The notes under the pieces are model-generated. The model saw only the letters and a list, made by a program, of their open reading frames with translations, did no database searches and was not told the origin of the DNA. The translations under genes were made by a program, and so were the position numbers. Shown here one piece after another: positions 9,910 to 18,605 of a stretch of 64,000 nt of DNA (position 1 is the first letter of the stretch; every line of letters begins with the position of its first letter). Source of the DNA: Bowmanella sp. JS7-9 (GTDB taxonomy: Bacteria; Pseudomonadota; Gammaproteobacteria; Enterobacterales; Alteromonadaceae); NCBI RefSeq assembly GCF_004329715.1, contig NZ_JXSY01000018.1, forward strand, positions 1 to 64,000, written 5' to 3'.

Positions 9910-11772
9910 ATGCGATTAATCTTATCTCTAACCGCGCTCGCGGTGTTGACTGCCTGCTCGCCAGCTAGCAACGACAATTCTGCTGCGGCCCCCAAGGTGT
10001 CTGTTGAACAGACTGCACAAACTGAGTCCGAGCGCCTGAATCAATGGTTTGAGGAAAAATACGAAGAGCAATTGCAGTTTTCACCGCTGCAGATGACCTA
10101 TCTCGGCCGTAAAGATAAGTACGACCAATTGGATGATATGTCCGAGGAGGCAGAGAAAAAGAATCTCGCCTGGCTAGCGGCTTCGGTTGCAGAACTGAAA
10201 AGTCATTTCGATTACGCCAAGTTGGATTTGGATAGTAAAACCTCTTACGACCTGTGGATTTACCAGTATGAGCAGGCACAAGCCGGTGAAAAATGGCGTT
10301 ATCACGGCTACAGCTTCAATCAGATGTTTGGCCCGCAATCGATGTTGCCTAACTTTATGATCAATATGCATCGGGTAGATAATCTGCAGGATATGCAAGC
10401 TTACATCAGCCGATTGAATCAGATGAATCGTGCCGCCAAGCAACTGATAGATGGTGTGCACAAAAGTGCGGATATTGGCGTTAAAGCCCCATACTTCGCC
10501 TACGACGGTGTCATTACCCAGTCAAAAAATGTCATCACAGGTTATCCATTTGATGATAGCGAAACGGACGCCCCTCTAATGGCTGATGCTAAGCGCAAAA
10601 TTCAGGCGCTGGTGGACAATGGCAGTATCGATCAGGCTAAGGCTGACGAACTGACAGAAGAGGCTAAAGCGGCATTGTTGAGCAGCGTTAAACCGGCTTA
10701 CCTGACGTTTATTGACTGGTTTGAAAGTGATCGGGCCAATATTCCTGACGCCGCTCAGGGGGCTAGCGCACTACCAGATGGCCTGGCCTATTATGATTAT
10801 CGCCTGAAGACGTCGACCACAACGGACTTAACCGCGGATGAGATTCATCAGCTGGGCCTGAGTGAAGTGGCGCGCCTGACAGCGGCAATGGAAAAGCTCA
10901 AAACTGAGGTAGGCTTCGAGGGCACACTGCAGGACTTCTTTGCATATATCAAACAGGATGTTACTGACGAGCGCTTCTATTACCCGGATACAGATGAAGG
11001 ACGTCAGGCTTATATCGATGATACCCAGGCGTATCTGGACTATATCGACAGCAAATTGCCTGAGTACTTTGGCTTATTGCCCAAAGCCAAGCTGGTGGTA
11101 AAACGGGTTGAATCATTCCGTGAGCAGCCGGGGGCCGCGCAGCACTACAGCTCTGGCACACCGGACGGTAGCCGCCCGGGTACGTATTATGTGCACCTGT
11201 CTGATATGACCATGATGCCAAAAAATGAAATGGAGGCTGTGGCCTACCATGAGGGTAGCCCGGGTCACCATATGCAAATTTCTATTCAGCAGGAACTGCA
11301 ATCTGTCCCCACATTCCGCACCCAATTGTTCTATGGCAGCTACGTGGAAGGCTGGGCGCTGTACGCCGAAACATTGGCCAAGGAAATGGGTGCCTATCAG
11401 AATCCGTTCTCTGACTTTGGGCGTTTGGTAACAGAAATGTGGCGGGCCATCCGTCTGGTTGTGGATACCGGTATTCACGCTAAAGGCTGGACTGAGCAAC
11501 AGGCCATTGAGTATTTCAAACAAAATTCGCCGATTTCAGAAGGGCAGATTATTTCTGAAGTGCAGCGTTATTTTGTGATGCCGGGTCAGGCAACTAGCTA
11601 CAAAATCGGTATGCTGAAAATCCTCGAACTACGTCAGCGCGCTATAGATGCTCTGGGCGATAAGTTCGATATCCGCGCCTTCCATGACACCGTATTAGGC
11701 GGTGGTCAGCTACCATTGCAGGTACTGGAACGCAAAGTGGATAACTGGATTGCCAGCCAGCAGAGCATGTAA
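9910..11772 (+). CDS. DUF885 family lipoprotein (putative zinc peptidase)
   Basis: A 620-residue exported protein with a short lipoprotein signal ending in a lipobox (VLTAC, Cys about 16). The body matches the DUF885 family, whose members are predicted metal-dependent carboxypeptidase-like enzymes. The HExxH-like metal site is seen as AYHEGSPGHHMQ, followed by YVEGWALYAETLAKEMG with a possible third ligand Glu, and the C-terminal GQATSYKIGMLKILELRQRA typical of the family. It is expected in the periplasm, anchored to a membrane. Substrate is unknown. It ends just before a strong terminator and is probably a single-gene unit. Confidence 0.85.
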   Translation: MRLILSLTALAVLTACSPASNDNSAAAPKVSVEQTAQTESERLNQWFEEKYEEQLQFSPLQMTYLGRKDKYDQLDDMSEEAEKKNLAWLAASVAELKSHFDYAKLDLDSKTSYDLWIYQYEQAQAGEKWRYHGYSFNQMFGPQSMLPNFMINMHRVDNLQDMQAYISRLNQMNRAAKQLIDGVHKSADIGVKAPYFAYDGVITQSKNVITGYPFDDSETDAPLMADAKRKIQALVDNGSIDQAKADELTEEAKAALLSSVKPAYLTFIDWFESDRANIPDAAQGASALPDGLAYYDYRLKTSTTTDLTADEIHQLGLSEVARLTAAMEKLKTEVGFEGTLQDFFAYIKQDVTDERFYYPDTDEGRQAYIDDTQAYLDYIDSKLPEYFGLLPKAKLVVKRVESFREQPGAAQHYSSGTPDGSRPGTYYVHLSDMTMMPKNEMEAVAYHEGSPGHHMQISIQQELQSVPTFRTQLFYGSYVEGWALYAETLAKEMGAYQNPFSDFGRLVTEMWRAIRLVVDTGIHAKGWTEQQAIEYFKQNSPISEGQIISEVQRYFVMPGQATSYKIGMLKILELRQRAIDALGDKFDIRAFHDTVLGGGQLPLQVLERKVDNWIASQQSM

Positions 11773-11780
11773 TAACTCAT

Positions 11781-11803
11781 AGCCGCCTGCGGGCGGCTTT
11801 TTT
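11781..11803 (+). terminator. Rho-independent terminator of the DUF885 gene
   Basis: Seven-base-pair GC-rich stem (AGCCGCC / GGCGGCT) with loop TGCG, followed by six T, eight bases after the DUF885 stop codon. The T-tract touches the longest possible start (11804) of the next frame, which argues that yigZ starts further downstream. Confidence 0.85.
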
Positions 11804-11857
11804 ATGCGGTTCCACCATTGGCTATGCCATAATGGCGCGGTTAACCGGCCAAATACT

Positions 11858-12469
11858 ATGTCATTGTCATTCCCTATCCCTGCACAGTCTCATCAAACAG
11901 AACTGGAAATTAAACGCAGCCGTTTTCTTGCATTTGCTGCGCATACGCCCAATCCAGAGGTAGCGAATCATTTTTTGCGTGAACTACGTGCCCGGCATCT
12001 GGGGGCTAATCACGTGTGTTGGGCTTATATTGCTGGTGCACCGAACAGCACATTGATGTCTATGAGTGATGACGGAGAACCAAGCGGAACTGCAGGTATG
12101 CCGATGCTAAAAGTGCTGCAACACAGTGGTATTGGCGAAGTGACGGTGGCGGTGGTGCGTTACTTTGGAGGCACCAAGTTAGGCACAGGCGGATTACAGC
12201 GGGCATACTCTGACGCCACGTCTGCGGTGCTGGCTGAATTGCCCGTGCGTCATTGGGTGCAAAGGGTAGGGCTAACACTGGCGTTTGATTATGGATTTGA
12301 TGGTGGCATGTTGCAGTTAGTCAGTCAGTATGACTGTGAACAGATTCATTATGATTATCAGCAACAAATCGTCTTAACCTTGCAGTTGGCAAAGGCGCAA
12401 CAACAGGCATTTTGCCAACAAGCGACAGACCTGTGTGCCGGTAAAATTGTCATTCAATCCAGTGAGTGA
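11858..12469 (+). CDS. yigZ: IMPACT family protein YigZ
   Basis: A 203-residue member of the YigZ/IMPACT (UPF0029) family, almost the length of the E. coli protein. Family signatures are IKRSRFLAFAAHTPN, MSDDGEPSGTAGMPML and VAVVRYFGGTKLGTGGLQRAY, with a C-terminal DUF1949-type domain. Eukaryotic IMPACT modulates the Gcn2 pathway; the bacterial role is not settled, with a link to translation or nucleic-acid binding proposed. The longer frame from 11804 begins inside the terminator T-tract, so ATG 11858 (MSLSFPIPAQ) is preferred. The 3' end overlaps the convergent small membrane gene by 16 bases. Confidence 0.88.
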   Translation: MSLSFPIPAQSHQTELEIKRSRFLAFAAHTPNPEVANHFLRELRARHLGANHVCWAYIAGAPNSTLMSMSDDGEPSGTAGMPMLKVLQHSGIGEVTVAVVRYFGGTKLGTGGLQRAYSDATSAVLAELPVRHWVQRVGLTLAFDYGFDGGMLQLVSQYDCEQIHYDYQQQIVLTLQLAKAQQQAFCQQATDLCAGKIVIQSSE

Positions 12470-12702
12470 TGCTGTTCTTTCTGTATTTCTTCGCGACGCA
12501 CCAACAGAAAGGTTAGATACATTTTGGTCGGTAACGACATTACCATACCCAGCGCTACGCAAACCGCACTGATTATAATGCCGGTGACCCCCATCGCTTC
12601 GATGGTGGCATTGAAATTATGCAGATAAATGCCGAGCAGTATCAGACAAATGCCCACCGACATGACGATTTTCAGTAAACGAATAAGGCTTTGATCAGAC
12701 AT
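12454..12702 (-). CDS. Small two-helix membrane protein, unknown function
   Basis: An 82-residue protein with two TM helices (about 10-27 and 37-60) and a charged C-terminal tail (RREEIQKEQHHSLD). ATG 12702 has a clear AGGAG site nine bases upstream, so it is very likely translated. It lies 39 bases after the truncated-globin gene in the same direction and may be the last member of the minus-strand redox/c-di-GMP cluster. Its 3' end overlaps yigZ by 16 bases on the other strand. I do not recognise a family. Confidence 0.65.
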   Translation of the reverse strand: MSDQSLIRLLKIVMSVGICLILLGIYLHNFNATIEAMGVTGIIISAVCVALGMVMSLPTKMYLTFLLVRREEIQKEQHHSLD

Positions 12703-12741
12703 GATGGCTCCTGATGGTGGGGAGCGGATGGCGCCCGGCGT

Positions 12742-13170
12742 TTAACGATAAATCATTTGTCGACGCATTGGCACAAACAGCGCAAGCATTTTGTTTTGCT
12801 GCGGGTGACTTAATCCGGCTTCGGTCATTGCGTCGATCAACAAGTCGACTGTGCGGTTGAAATCAGATTCTGTGATATGCATACCCGCGTGCACGTCCTG
12901 CATGCTGTCGCCGCTATAAACACAAGGCCCCCCGCTAAAGGCACAAATGTGTTCACTCAATTTACTGCGAAACCGATCAATATCCGATTCGAGAAAGAAT
13001 TCGATGATATGCGGGTCATATTCAATTTGGCGAATAAAGTTGTCTACGATACGGTCGATGGTTTGCTGGCCGCCTATTTGCTCATACAGGCTGCTGGAAG
13101 CTGTGTTGCTCTGACAGCCTGCCAGGAATAGCAACAGCGCGATAACACCCAGGTGTAATTTCGTTACCAT
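12742..13170 (-). CDS. Lipoprotein group 1 truncated hemoglobin
   Basis: A 142-residue protein with a lipoprotein signal (LLLFLAGCQS, Cys about 19) followed by a truncated-globin fold. The proximal-histidine region is seen in MQDVHAGMHITESDF, and SLYEQIGGQQTIDRIVDNFI and EFFLESDIDRFRSKLSEH fit helices A-E. By eye alignment, the usual B10 Tyr (as in D-D-x-Y-x-R) is Ile here (DNFIRQ), so ligand stabilisation may differ from classical NO-dioxygenase types. ATG 13170 lies inside the end of the DUF3034 gene (7-base overlap); the longest frame would start at 13242 deep in that gene and lacks a signal peptide at its start. An exported lipid-anchored globin is unusual and suggests gas or redox sensing in the envelope. 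Confidence 0.82.
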   Translation of the reverse strand: MVTKLHLGVIALLLFLAGCQSNTASSSLYEQIGGQQTIDRIVDNFIRQIEYDPHIIEFFLESDIDRFRSKLSEHICAFSGGPCVYSGDSMQDVHAGMHITESDFNRTVDLLIDAMTEAGLSHPQQNKMLALFVPMRRQMIYR

Positions 13171-14006
13171 AAATACCCCGTGATTGACAGATACAAACCC
13201 CGTTGGCCGCGAACGCCGGCAATACTGCCCAAGTCGGCCCATGCTGCGGTAATATTGACATGCTTGTTGGGCAAGTAGCTGATAAACGCATCGTACCAGT
13301 CCTGTTCGCCCAAACCGAGATTGTCTGGTTTCTGGCGATATTCGATACCGAGCACCAGGCTGCGAGATAACAATACGCCTGCACTACCTTCAAGCATGAT
13401 GGCATAATCATCATCGTGGCTACCACCATAACCTAACAGACCCATCTGGTTAGCTTTGGTCGCGCGAGCGGTCAGGTTCCACACCAGGTTGTAGCCACCT
13501 GCGGCGCCTAAATGAATTTTGGTTGCAGACAGATACCAGTCGGTACCTTGGCTAGAGTTATTGGCACCCACTAAGCGCGCCACACTGCCATCGCTGAGCT
13601 GCTTATGTTGAACCCCTAATGCCAGTTGAGGCCAGTCTGAATAGATCACATCACCGTACAAGCGCACTTTGGCGCCGACAATGGTTTGGCTGATATCCCC
13701 GCCCAGAGAGGTTAAATCAAAGGTGTGACGGGCAACGCTAAGCTCAACCCGGTCATACAGGCCGATGTTGGCGCCCCAGGCACTGAGCCGGTAATCATCG
13801 ACGCTGACCGAGGTGCTGAATACGCTGGCTGAGGTTTGCTCACGACTGTCATAGCCGGCGATGGTCGCCCACGGAACTAGTCCACCGCCGCCACTGCCCT
13901 CTATTTGGGTTAGTCCGGGTGTTGCAAGCAATTTACCTTCGCCGGCCAGGGCATAGTCTGCCAGCAGACAGGTTACTGCCAATGATACCAAGCCTAGTTT
14001 TTTCAT
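13164..14006 (-). CDS. DUF3034 family outer-membrane-like protein
   Basis: A 280-residue protein with a signal peptide (cut about 21, DYALA/GEGK) and the DUF3034 pattern: GGGLVPWATIAGY, WGANIGLYDRVELSVARHTF and QDWYDAFISYLPNKHVNITAAW. The many amphipathic alternating strands and the aromatic C-terminus (SITGYLW) fit an outer-membrane beta barrel. The function of the family is not known. It overlaps the EAL gene upstream by four bases (ATGA) and the globin gene downstream by seven, so the three are almost certainly translated from one message. Confidence 0.85.
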   Translation of the reverse strand: MKKLGLVSLAVTCLLADYALAGEGKLLATPGLTQIEGSGGGGLVPWATIAGYDSREQTSASVFSTSVSVDDYRLSAWGANIGLYDRVELSVARHTFDLTSLGGDISQTIVGAKVRLYGDVIYSDWPQLALGVQHKQLSDGSVARLVGANNSSQGTDWYLSATKIHLGAAGGYNLVWNLTARATKANQMGLLGYGGSHDDDYAIMLEGSAGVLLSRSLVLGIEYRQKPDNLGLGEQDWYDAFISYLPNKHVNITAAWADLGSIAGVRGQRGLYLSITGYLW

Positions 14007-16306
14007 GGCTGCTCCTGTTGTTCAAGCCAGTGAGTAAAGTCACGGAAGGTCAGCGGTTTGGCAATGTAAAATCCCTGTAACGACTCACACCGCCAAGATT
14101 TTAAAAGCTCCCAACTATTCCAGCTTTCCACGCCTTCCGCCACCACATCTAGGTGAAAGCTGTGGGCCAACTGGATGATAGTTTGCACGATTTGCCGGTC
14201 AGCGGCATTTTCATCCAATTTCAGTACAAAACTTTTATCGACCTTCAGGGTATTGACCGGCATGCTGCGCAAATAAGCGAGGGATGAATAGCCGGTACCA
14301 AAGTCATCGATGGCTAACTGAAAGCCTGCATCGCGCAGGCGTTGTAATTGTGTAATGGCGGTTGTTGCATCACTGACCAAATCGCTTTCTGTCAATTCGA
14401 AGCTGATATGTTTGCCGCTAAGATTGGCATGTTTCACTTGGCTGATCAGTTGATCGACTATGGTGGATTTGAGGATATCCTGGGCGGAGAGGTTAATTGC
14501 GATACAGATAGCATATCCCGCTCGCTCCAGATTATGACTGTCTTCGATGACTTGTTGCAGCACCCGGAACGTCAGTTGATGAATGATCCCGGCTTGTTCA
14601 GCCAAGCCGATAAACACGTCTGGCGCGACAAAGCCTAAAGTGGGGCTGGTCCAGCGTACCAGCGCTTCTGCTCCATGGCACTGACCGGTCTGGGTGTTGA
14701 TTTTGGGCTGATAATGCACGGCAAACTGGTTGGGAGAGGTCTCTAAAGCGAGCTTCAACTCACTAATGATGGTCAGGCGCCGCAGATAGTCTTGCTCCAA
14801 TTGCACATCAAACTTGACCCAGGGAAGGTCTTTCTGTCGCGGGTCGTCCAGCACAATATGCAAGCGGCGCAACACTTGTTCTGTGCTATCCGCCTGTTGC
14901 GGACAATCCAGGTAGCCCAAGGCAATGGCCGGACGATATTCTACATTGCCCAACAGTACGGGGGCCTGCAAATCACGCAGCAAGGCGCCCAATTGTTCGT
15001 CACTGCAGCCGCGCGGGCTAATCAGCGCGAATTCGCCACCTGCGGTGCGAGCGCAATAGGCAGTTTGCTGAGCCAATCGTTGCGCGAGAATAGTCAGACA
15101 CAGATCGGCATTCTGATGGCCAAACACGTCATTAATATTGCGAAAACCACGTACCTTGATCCCTATTGCCTGAAAGGCCTGCTGCTGGTCAAACATGCCG
15201 GTAATGTGTGCAGACAAGGCATTGCGGTTATTCAGTCCGGTGAGTAAGTCATGTTCGGCCTGAAAGCGGATTTGAGCTTCTCGGTTTTGAATATTGTCTT
15301 GCATGGTATTAAAGGCATGTGTCAGTTCATTGACTTCCAGTGAACCGTCAGTTTCGGATAAATGCCGATAGTTACCGTGCGCAATATGGCTGGATTGGTT
15401 GACTAAATTGCGGATCGGCCGGGTAACCCGGCGGGCGATGATGGCTGTGATCAGAACGGCTAATAAAACGCATAGCAGCGCGATAATGCTTATTTGCAGT
15501 TGTAAGCGCGAAAAGCCAGCGAATAACTGCTGAACATTTTCAGATAATTGTAACTCGATGCGCTGTTGATCATGCTGACTAAGCAGCGCAGATTGGGCCG
15601 CGAACACTTGCTGATTGAATAAGGCAATATTAATCCAGTTCAGTTGGTCCGGTTCGTGTTGGGCGACATGGTTATCTGCGGGCAATGTGCTGAGTAAACG
15701 CTGTGTCAACTGATTGTGGGTTAGCGTGATGGAGACGTCCAGTTGGGAAATAGTACTCAGTTCGCGCAGTAACGGCAGGCCTATCTCAAAGCCCAGCATG
15801 GCGACAGCAATAGGATTGGGCGCTTTTACCGGCAGCAGAAAGACCTGATATATTTTACCATCGCTATGTAAAATTTGTGTCTGGGTGCCACCGAACAACG
15901 CCTGTTGCGCCATACTGGCGGCCTGTTGGCTGAAGGTGGCAGGGATATTATCGCGGTCAAATACCATAGTGCCATTGACGTCGATTACGGCCATCATGTC
16001 CACATTGATGCGACGACCAAAATTCAACAAGACCGAGCGCATGGTTTGTTTATCACGCAGCGCCTGCACTACGGCCTGCTTGAAGCCCCAATCATCCGTC
16101 AGCACTTGAGCACTGGTGGCTAATTGTTGTTCGCGGTTTTGCAAAATACGCTGGGTAATCGCCTGACCAACCGACAAATCATTGCGCAACTGATTGCGGG
16201 CGTGCTCTGTGGTGGAAATCCACACATTGACCAGAATAATCAGCGAGGTAAAGACAATTAGTCCACCGACATACAACAAGATTGTCTGGTTAAGACGACG
16301 TCGCAT
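14003..16306 (-). CDS. Membrane c-di-GMP phosphodiesterase (sensor-HAMP-GGDEF-EAL)
   Basis: A 767-residue protein: TM helix about 10-30, a periplasmic sensor domain (about 35-260) of Cache-like type, a second TM about 268-290, HAMP (RRVTRPIRNLVNQSSHIAHG), then GGDEF and EAL. The GGDEF signature is degenerate (AGGEF, about 423), lacking the metal-binding Asp, so cyclase activity is unlikely. The EAL domain keeps EALVRW, INLSAQD, ELTESDL, IDDFGTGYSSLAYL, KVDKSFV, VAEGVES and QGFYIAKPL, so phosphodiesterase activity is likely. It starts within the stop codon of the cupredoxin gene (TAATG) and overlaps DUF3034 by four bases. The signal sensed may come from its envelope neighbours; that is inference. 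Confidence 0.9.
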   Translation of the reverse strand: MRRRLNQTILLYVGGLIVFTSLIILVNVWISTTEHARNQLRNDLSVGQAITQRILQNREQQLATSAQVLTDDWGFKQAVVQALRDKQTMRSVLLNFGRRINVDMMAVIDVNGTMVFDRDNIPATFSQQAASMAQQALFGGTQTQILHSDGKIYQVFLLPVKAPNPIAVAMLGFEIGLPLLRELSTISQLDVSITLTHNQLTQRLLSTLPADNHVAQHEPDQLNWINIALFNQQVFAAQSALLSQHDQQRIELQLSENVQQLFAGFSRLQLQISIIALLCVLLAVLITAIIARRVTRPIRNLVNQSSHIAHGNYRHLSETDGSLEVNELTHAFNTMQDNIQNREAQIRFQAEHDLLTGLNNRNALSAHITGMFDQQQAFQAIGIKVRGFRNINDVFGHQNADLCLTILAQRLAQQTAYCARTAGGEFALISPRGCSDEQLGALLRDLQAPVLLGNVEYRPAIALGYLDCPQQADSTEQVLRRLHIVLDDPRQKDLPWVKFDVQLEQDYLRRLTIISELKLALETSPNQFAVHYQPKINTQTGQCHGAEALVRWTSPTLGFVAPDVFIGLAEQAGIIHQLTFRVLQQVIEDSHNLERAGYAICIAINLSAQDILKSTIVDQLISQVKHANLSGKHISFELTESDLVSDATTAITQLQRLRDAGFQLAIDDFGTGYSSLAYLRSMPVNTLKVDKSFVLKLDENAADRQIVQTIIQLAHSFHLDVVAEGVESWNSWELLKSWRCESLQGFYIAKPLTFRDFTHWLEQQEQP

Positions 16307-16938
16307 TATGGTTGACCCTGCGGCCGCAGTTTGCGGCCAAATTTTGTACCCTTACTGGACGGTTCTGCTGGCGGCACCAGCGAAAATGGTAAAATAATTT
16401 GCTGTTGCCCGGGCGCTAGCGTAATAGACGTGCGCTCAACGACAGACAGCTGCTGTCGCGGGTGCCACAGGCTTAGTGTGGTAATCTCGGCAGGAATATT
16501 GAGCTCACCTTGCGAATTGCTTAGCGCAGTACCCCGACCATCATTCACGTAAATGTAGCCAATCATGCCGTCATGGATATTGCAGCCTAACACAACGATT
16601 CCGGGCGTATCGAATTGCACCGGGGGCGCATCGCTGCCTGCATATAACTTAAGTTCAAATGGCTTGGTGGGTGAAAAACTGTAAACGTGGTGGCGGATAT
16701 CATCACTGTTGGGAAAAATCACCTGCTGACCGGCTTGGATGATTAATACCTGCGGGGAAAATTGCTTGTTGATTTGATCCATCACTGCCAATGAGTCAGT
16801 GGGCTGGTAAGCTGGTGTGGCGGGATAGCTAACCACCAGGTCGGCAACGGGCTGGCCTTGTTGGTCGAGCACGGTCAACTGACGGGCCCCACAGCCAAGA
16901 CTAAACGCTATCAGGCTGATGAATAAGACTAATTTCAA
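16306..16938 (-). CDS. Exported cupredoxin-like protein
   Basis: A 210-residue protein with a signal peptide (KLVLFISLIAFSLGCGA; a lipobox is possible but imperfect) and a plastocyanin-like domain similar to those annotated as methylamine utilization proteins. Candidate type-1 copper ligands are visible: His in DDIRHHVYSF, then Cys, His and Met in VVLGCNIHDGMIGYIYV. The C-terminal half (about 130-210) is a carboxypeptidase-regulatory-like beta region. The start is unusual: no ATG or GTG lies between the upstream in-frame stop (TAG 16963-16965) and this point, so TTG 16938 is used, with only a weak ribosome site. It is co-transcribed with the EAL gene (1-base overlap). Electron transfer or redox sensing in the periplasm is inferred. 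Confidence 0.78.
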   Translation of the reverse strand: MKLVLFISLIAFSLGCGARQLTVLDQQGQPVADLVVSYPATPAYQPTDSLAVMDQINKQFSPQVLIIQAGQQVIFPNSDDIRHHVYSFSPTKPFELKLYAGSDAPPVQFDTPGIVVLGCNIHDGMIGYIYVNDGRGTALSNSQGELNIPAEITTLSLWHPRQQLSVVERTSITLAPGQQQIILPFSLVPPAEPSSKGTKFGRKLRPQGQP

Positions 16939-17013
16939 AATGGTGTACTCAGACGCAATCCTCTACCATCATACCGGAATAGTCGCGTGCAGCAACTGAC
17001 ACTGTGTATTGGT

Positions 17014-17214
17014 TTAACCATGTTGTTTCAGTGAATCGAGTAATTGGCTGCTTCGCTGGCACTGCGCAATAATAGTGTCAAAGGTTTGCAATAGTTTTTC
17101 TGCCGTAGCCCCTTGCTGTGCCTGCATTTTGCCTAGCTCGGCGTACATGCTGATATTGTTCAGCGGATTGCGTAAATCGTGAATAAACTCGTCGAGATTA
17201 GTTGGCGCTGACAT
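17014..17214 (-). CDS. Stand-alone HisKA (DHp) domain protein
   Basis: Only 66 residues, built around a histidine-kinase H-box: FIHDLRNPLNNISMYAELGK with the putative phospho-His at 12, followed by a second helix (TFDTIIAQCQRSSQLLDSLK). There is no HATPase domain here or in the next 75 bases. ATG 17214 has a good AGGAG site and overlaps the end of the sigma-54 regulator gene by 17 bases, so expression and coupling to that gene look real. It could serve as a phosphotransfer intermediate, an anti-kinase, or a dimerisation partner for a kinase encoded elsewhere. It may also be a decayed kinase, although the clean start and stop argue against recent truncation. Confidence 0.72.
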   Translation of the reverse strand: MSAPTNLDEFIHDLRNPLNNISMYAELGKMQAQQGATAEKLLQTFDTIIAQCQRSSQLLDSLKQHG

Positions 17215-18574
17215 CCGTATGCTCCTGTTCCGATTCGTAGGCTTTTAAACGGTTGTAGAGGGTTTTAGTACTGACGCCGAGCATTTTTGCCGCGCGGGTG
17301 CGATCGCCACCCAGTTTTTCCAGGGTCATTTCAATCAATGCACGTTCCATTTGCTCGATGGATTGTCCCGGCTTTAAGGTAAAGTCACCGGGATCGTTGG
17401 CCTCACTGCTGGCAAACGGCGAACCGAGCTTATCCGGCAGTTGTAATGTGCGGCTATCCGGATCCGTCATAATAAATGCGCGGTGGATGCAATGACGCAA
17501 CTCGCGTACATTGCCCGGCCAACTGTAGTCGCACAGACGTGCCAGTTCAGGTTTACCCAACACCAGGCCGCTACCGTGCTGGTTATTCAACTGATTGAGG
17601 AAGTGCTCTGCCAAAATGGGAATGTCACCGTCCCTTTCCCGCAGCGGCGGGATATGGATTGGAAACACCGCGAGACGAAAATATAAGTCTTCCCGCAGGC
17701 ATTTTTCCCGCGCAATCGCTTGTTCATCGCGGTTAGTGGCGGAAATGACGCGGCACTGTACGGCAAGCGGCTCCTGCCCCCCAACCCGCACAAACTGGCG
17801 GCTTTCCAATACCCGTAACAGATTGGTTTGCAGATCAAGCGGCATCTCGGTGATTTCATCCAGAAACAGGGTGCCGGCGCCGGCCTGTTCAAACACGCCG
17901 GGTTTGCGGTTGAGCGCGCCGGTGAACGCCCCTTTTTCGTGACCAAATAATTCACTGTTAATCAGGTCTTTATTCAATGCCCCGCAGTTGGTGGCGACAA
18001 ATGGTTCATGGGCGCGGCTGGCCTGATGTATGGCCTGTGAGACGACTTCTTTGCCGACGCCGCTCTCACCCATCAACATCACATTCGCATCCGTGGCGGC
18101 GACTCGCTCTATGGTACTGATTAATTGTTTTATTTGTGGACTCTCGCCAACCAACAAGGCTTGCGGCGAACTGGTTGCGTGCTGAGGCGCTGGCGTTGTG
18201 ACCGCTGGTGTCGTCGGTATCGATTGCTCGCTTAATGCTTGTTGCAATGCGGTGATGGTCAGGGGTTTGACTAAGTAATTGACTCTGGGTCCATACAGGC
18301 TTTTGACCGATTGGGTAATACTGGGATGGCCGGTGATGATGGTGACACGGGTTGACTCCCGTTGGCGCTCATTAAGACTATCGAGTAATTGTAAGCCGCT
18401 GCCATCGGGTAACATCAGGTCCAGCAACAAGTGATCGAAGCGCTGACTTTTGACCATCATTTGCGCCGCACCCAGACTATTGCAGCTGCTAATCTGGTGC
18501 CCGAGGCCCTCCAGTAGTTCTGCTGCCACATCTAAAAATGTCTGGTCATCATCCACGACAAGCACTCTGGCCAT
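17198..18574 (-). CDS. Sigma-54-dependent response regulator (NtrC type)
   Basis: A 458-residue activator. The receiver (1-120) has VVDDD and phospho-Asp 52 in LLLDLMLPDGSG, with Lys in YLVKPL. The AAA+ domain has Walker A GESGVGKE, the sigma-54 loop GAFTGA, Walker B GTLFLDEI and an R-finger region (REDLYFRLAVFPI). A Fis-type HTH closes the protein (ALIEMTLEKLGGDRTRAAKM, then LGVSTKTLYNRLKAY). Starts GTG 18580, ATG 18577 and ATG 18574 are adjacent; ATG 18574 has the best spacing from GGAGAG. It is the first gene of the minus-strand cluster, with a sigma-70-type promoter just upstream, and it probably acts on the sigma-54-type promoter of the divergent BON gene. No full cognate kinase is next to it. 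Confidence 0.93.
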   Translation of the reverse strand: MARVLVVDDDQTFLDVAAELLEGLGHQISSCNSLGAAQMMVKSQRFDHLLLDLMLPDGSGLQLLDSLNERQRESTRVTIITGHPSITQSVKSLYGPRVNYLVKPLTITALQQALSEQSIPTTPAVTTPAPQHATSSPQALLVGESPQIKQLISTIERVAATDANVMLMGESGVGKEVVSQAIHQASRAHEPFVATNCGALNKDLINSELFGHEKGAFTGALNRKPGVFEQAGAGTLFLDEITEMPLDLQTNLLRVLESRQFVRVGGQEPLAVQCRVISATNRDEQAIAREKCLREDLYFRLAVFPIHIPPLRERDGDIPILAEHFLNQLNNQHGSGLVLGKPELARLCDYSWPGNVRELRHCIHRAFIMTDPDSRTLQLPDKLGSPFASSEANDPGDFTLKPGQSIEQMERALIEMTLEKLGGDRTRAAKMLGVSTKTLYNRLKAYESEQEHTDVSAN

Positions 18575-18605
18575 CATCACTCTCCATGCTGGTTAATAGT
18601 TGACC

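Noticed and set aside
13242-13242. Start of the truncated globin at the longest frame
   Set aside because: It would lie 24 codons inside the DUF3034 gene and hide the lipoprotein signal; ATG 13170 begins with a normal signal peptide.
16956-16969. TGG...TTGC on the minus strand before the cupredoxin gene as a sigma-54 promoter
   Set aside because: GG and GC are nine bases apart, not ten; sigma-54 promoters do not tolerate this well.
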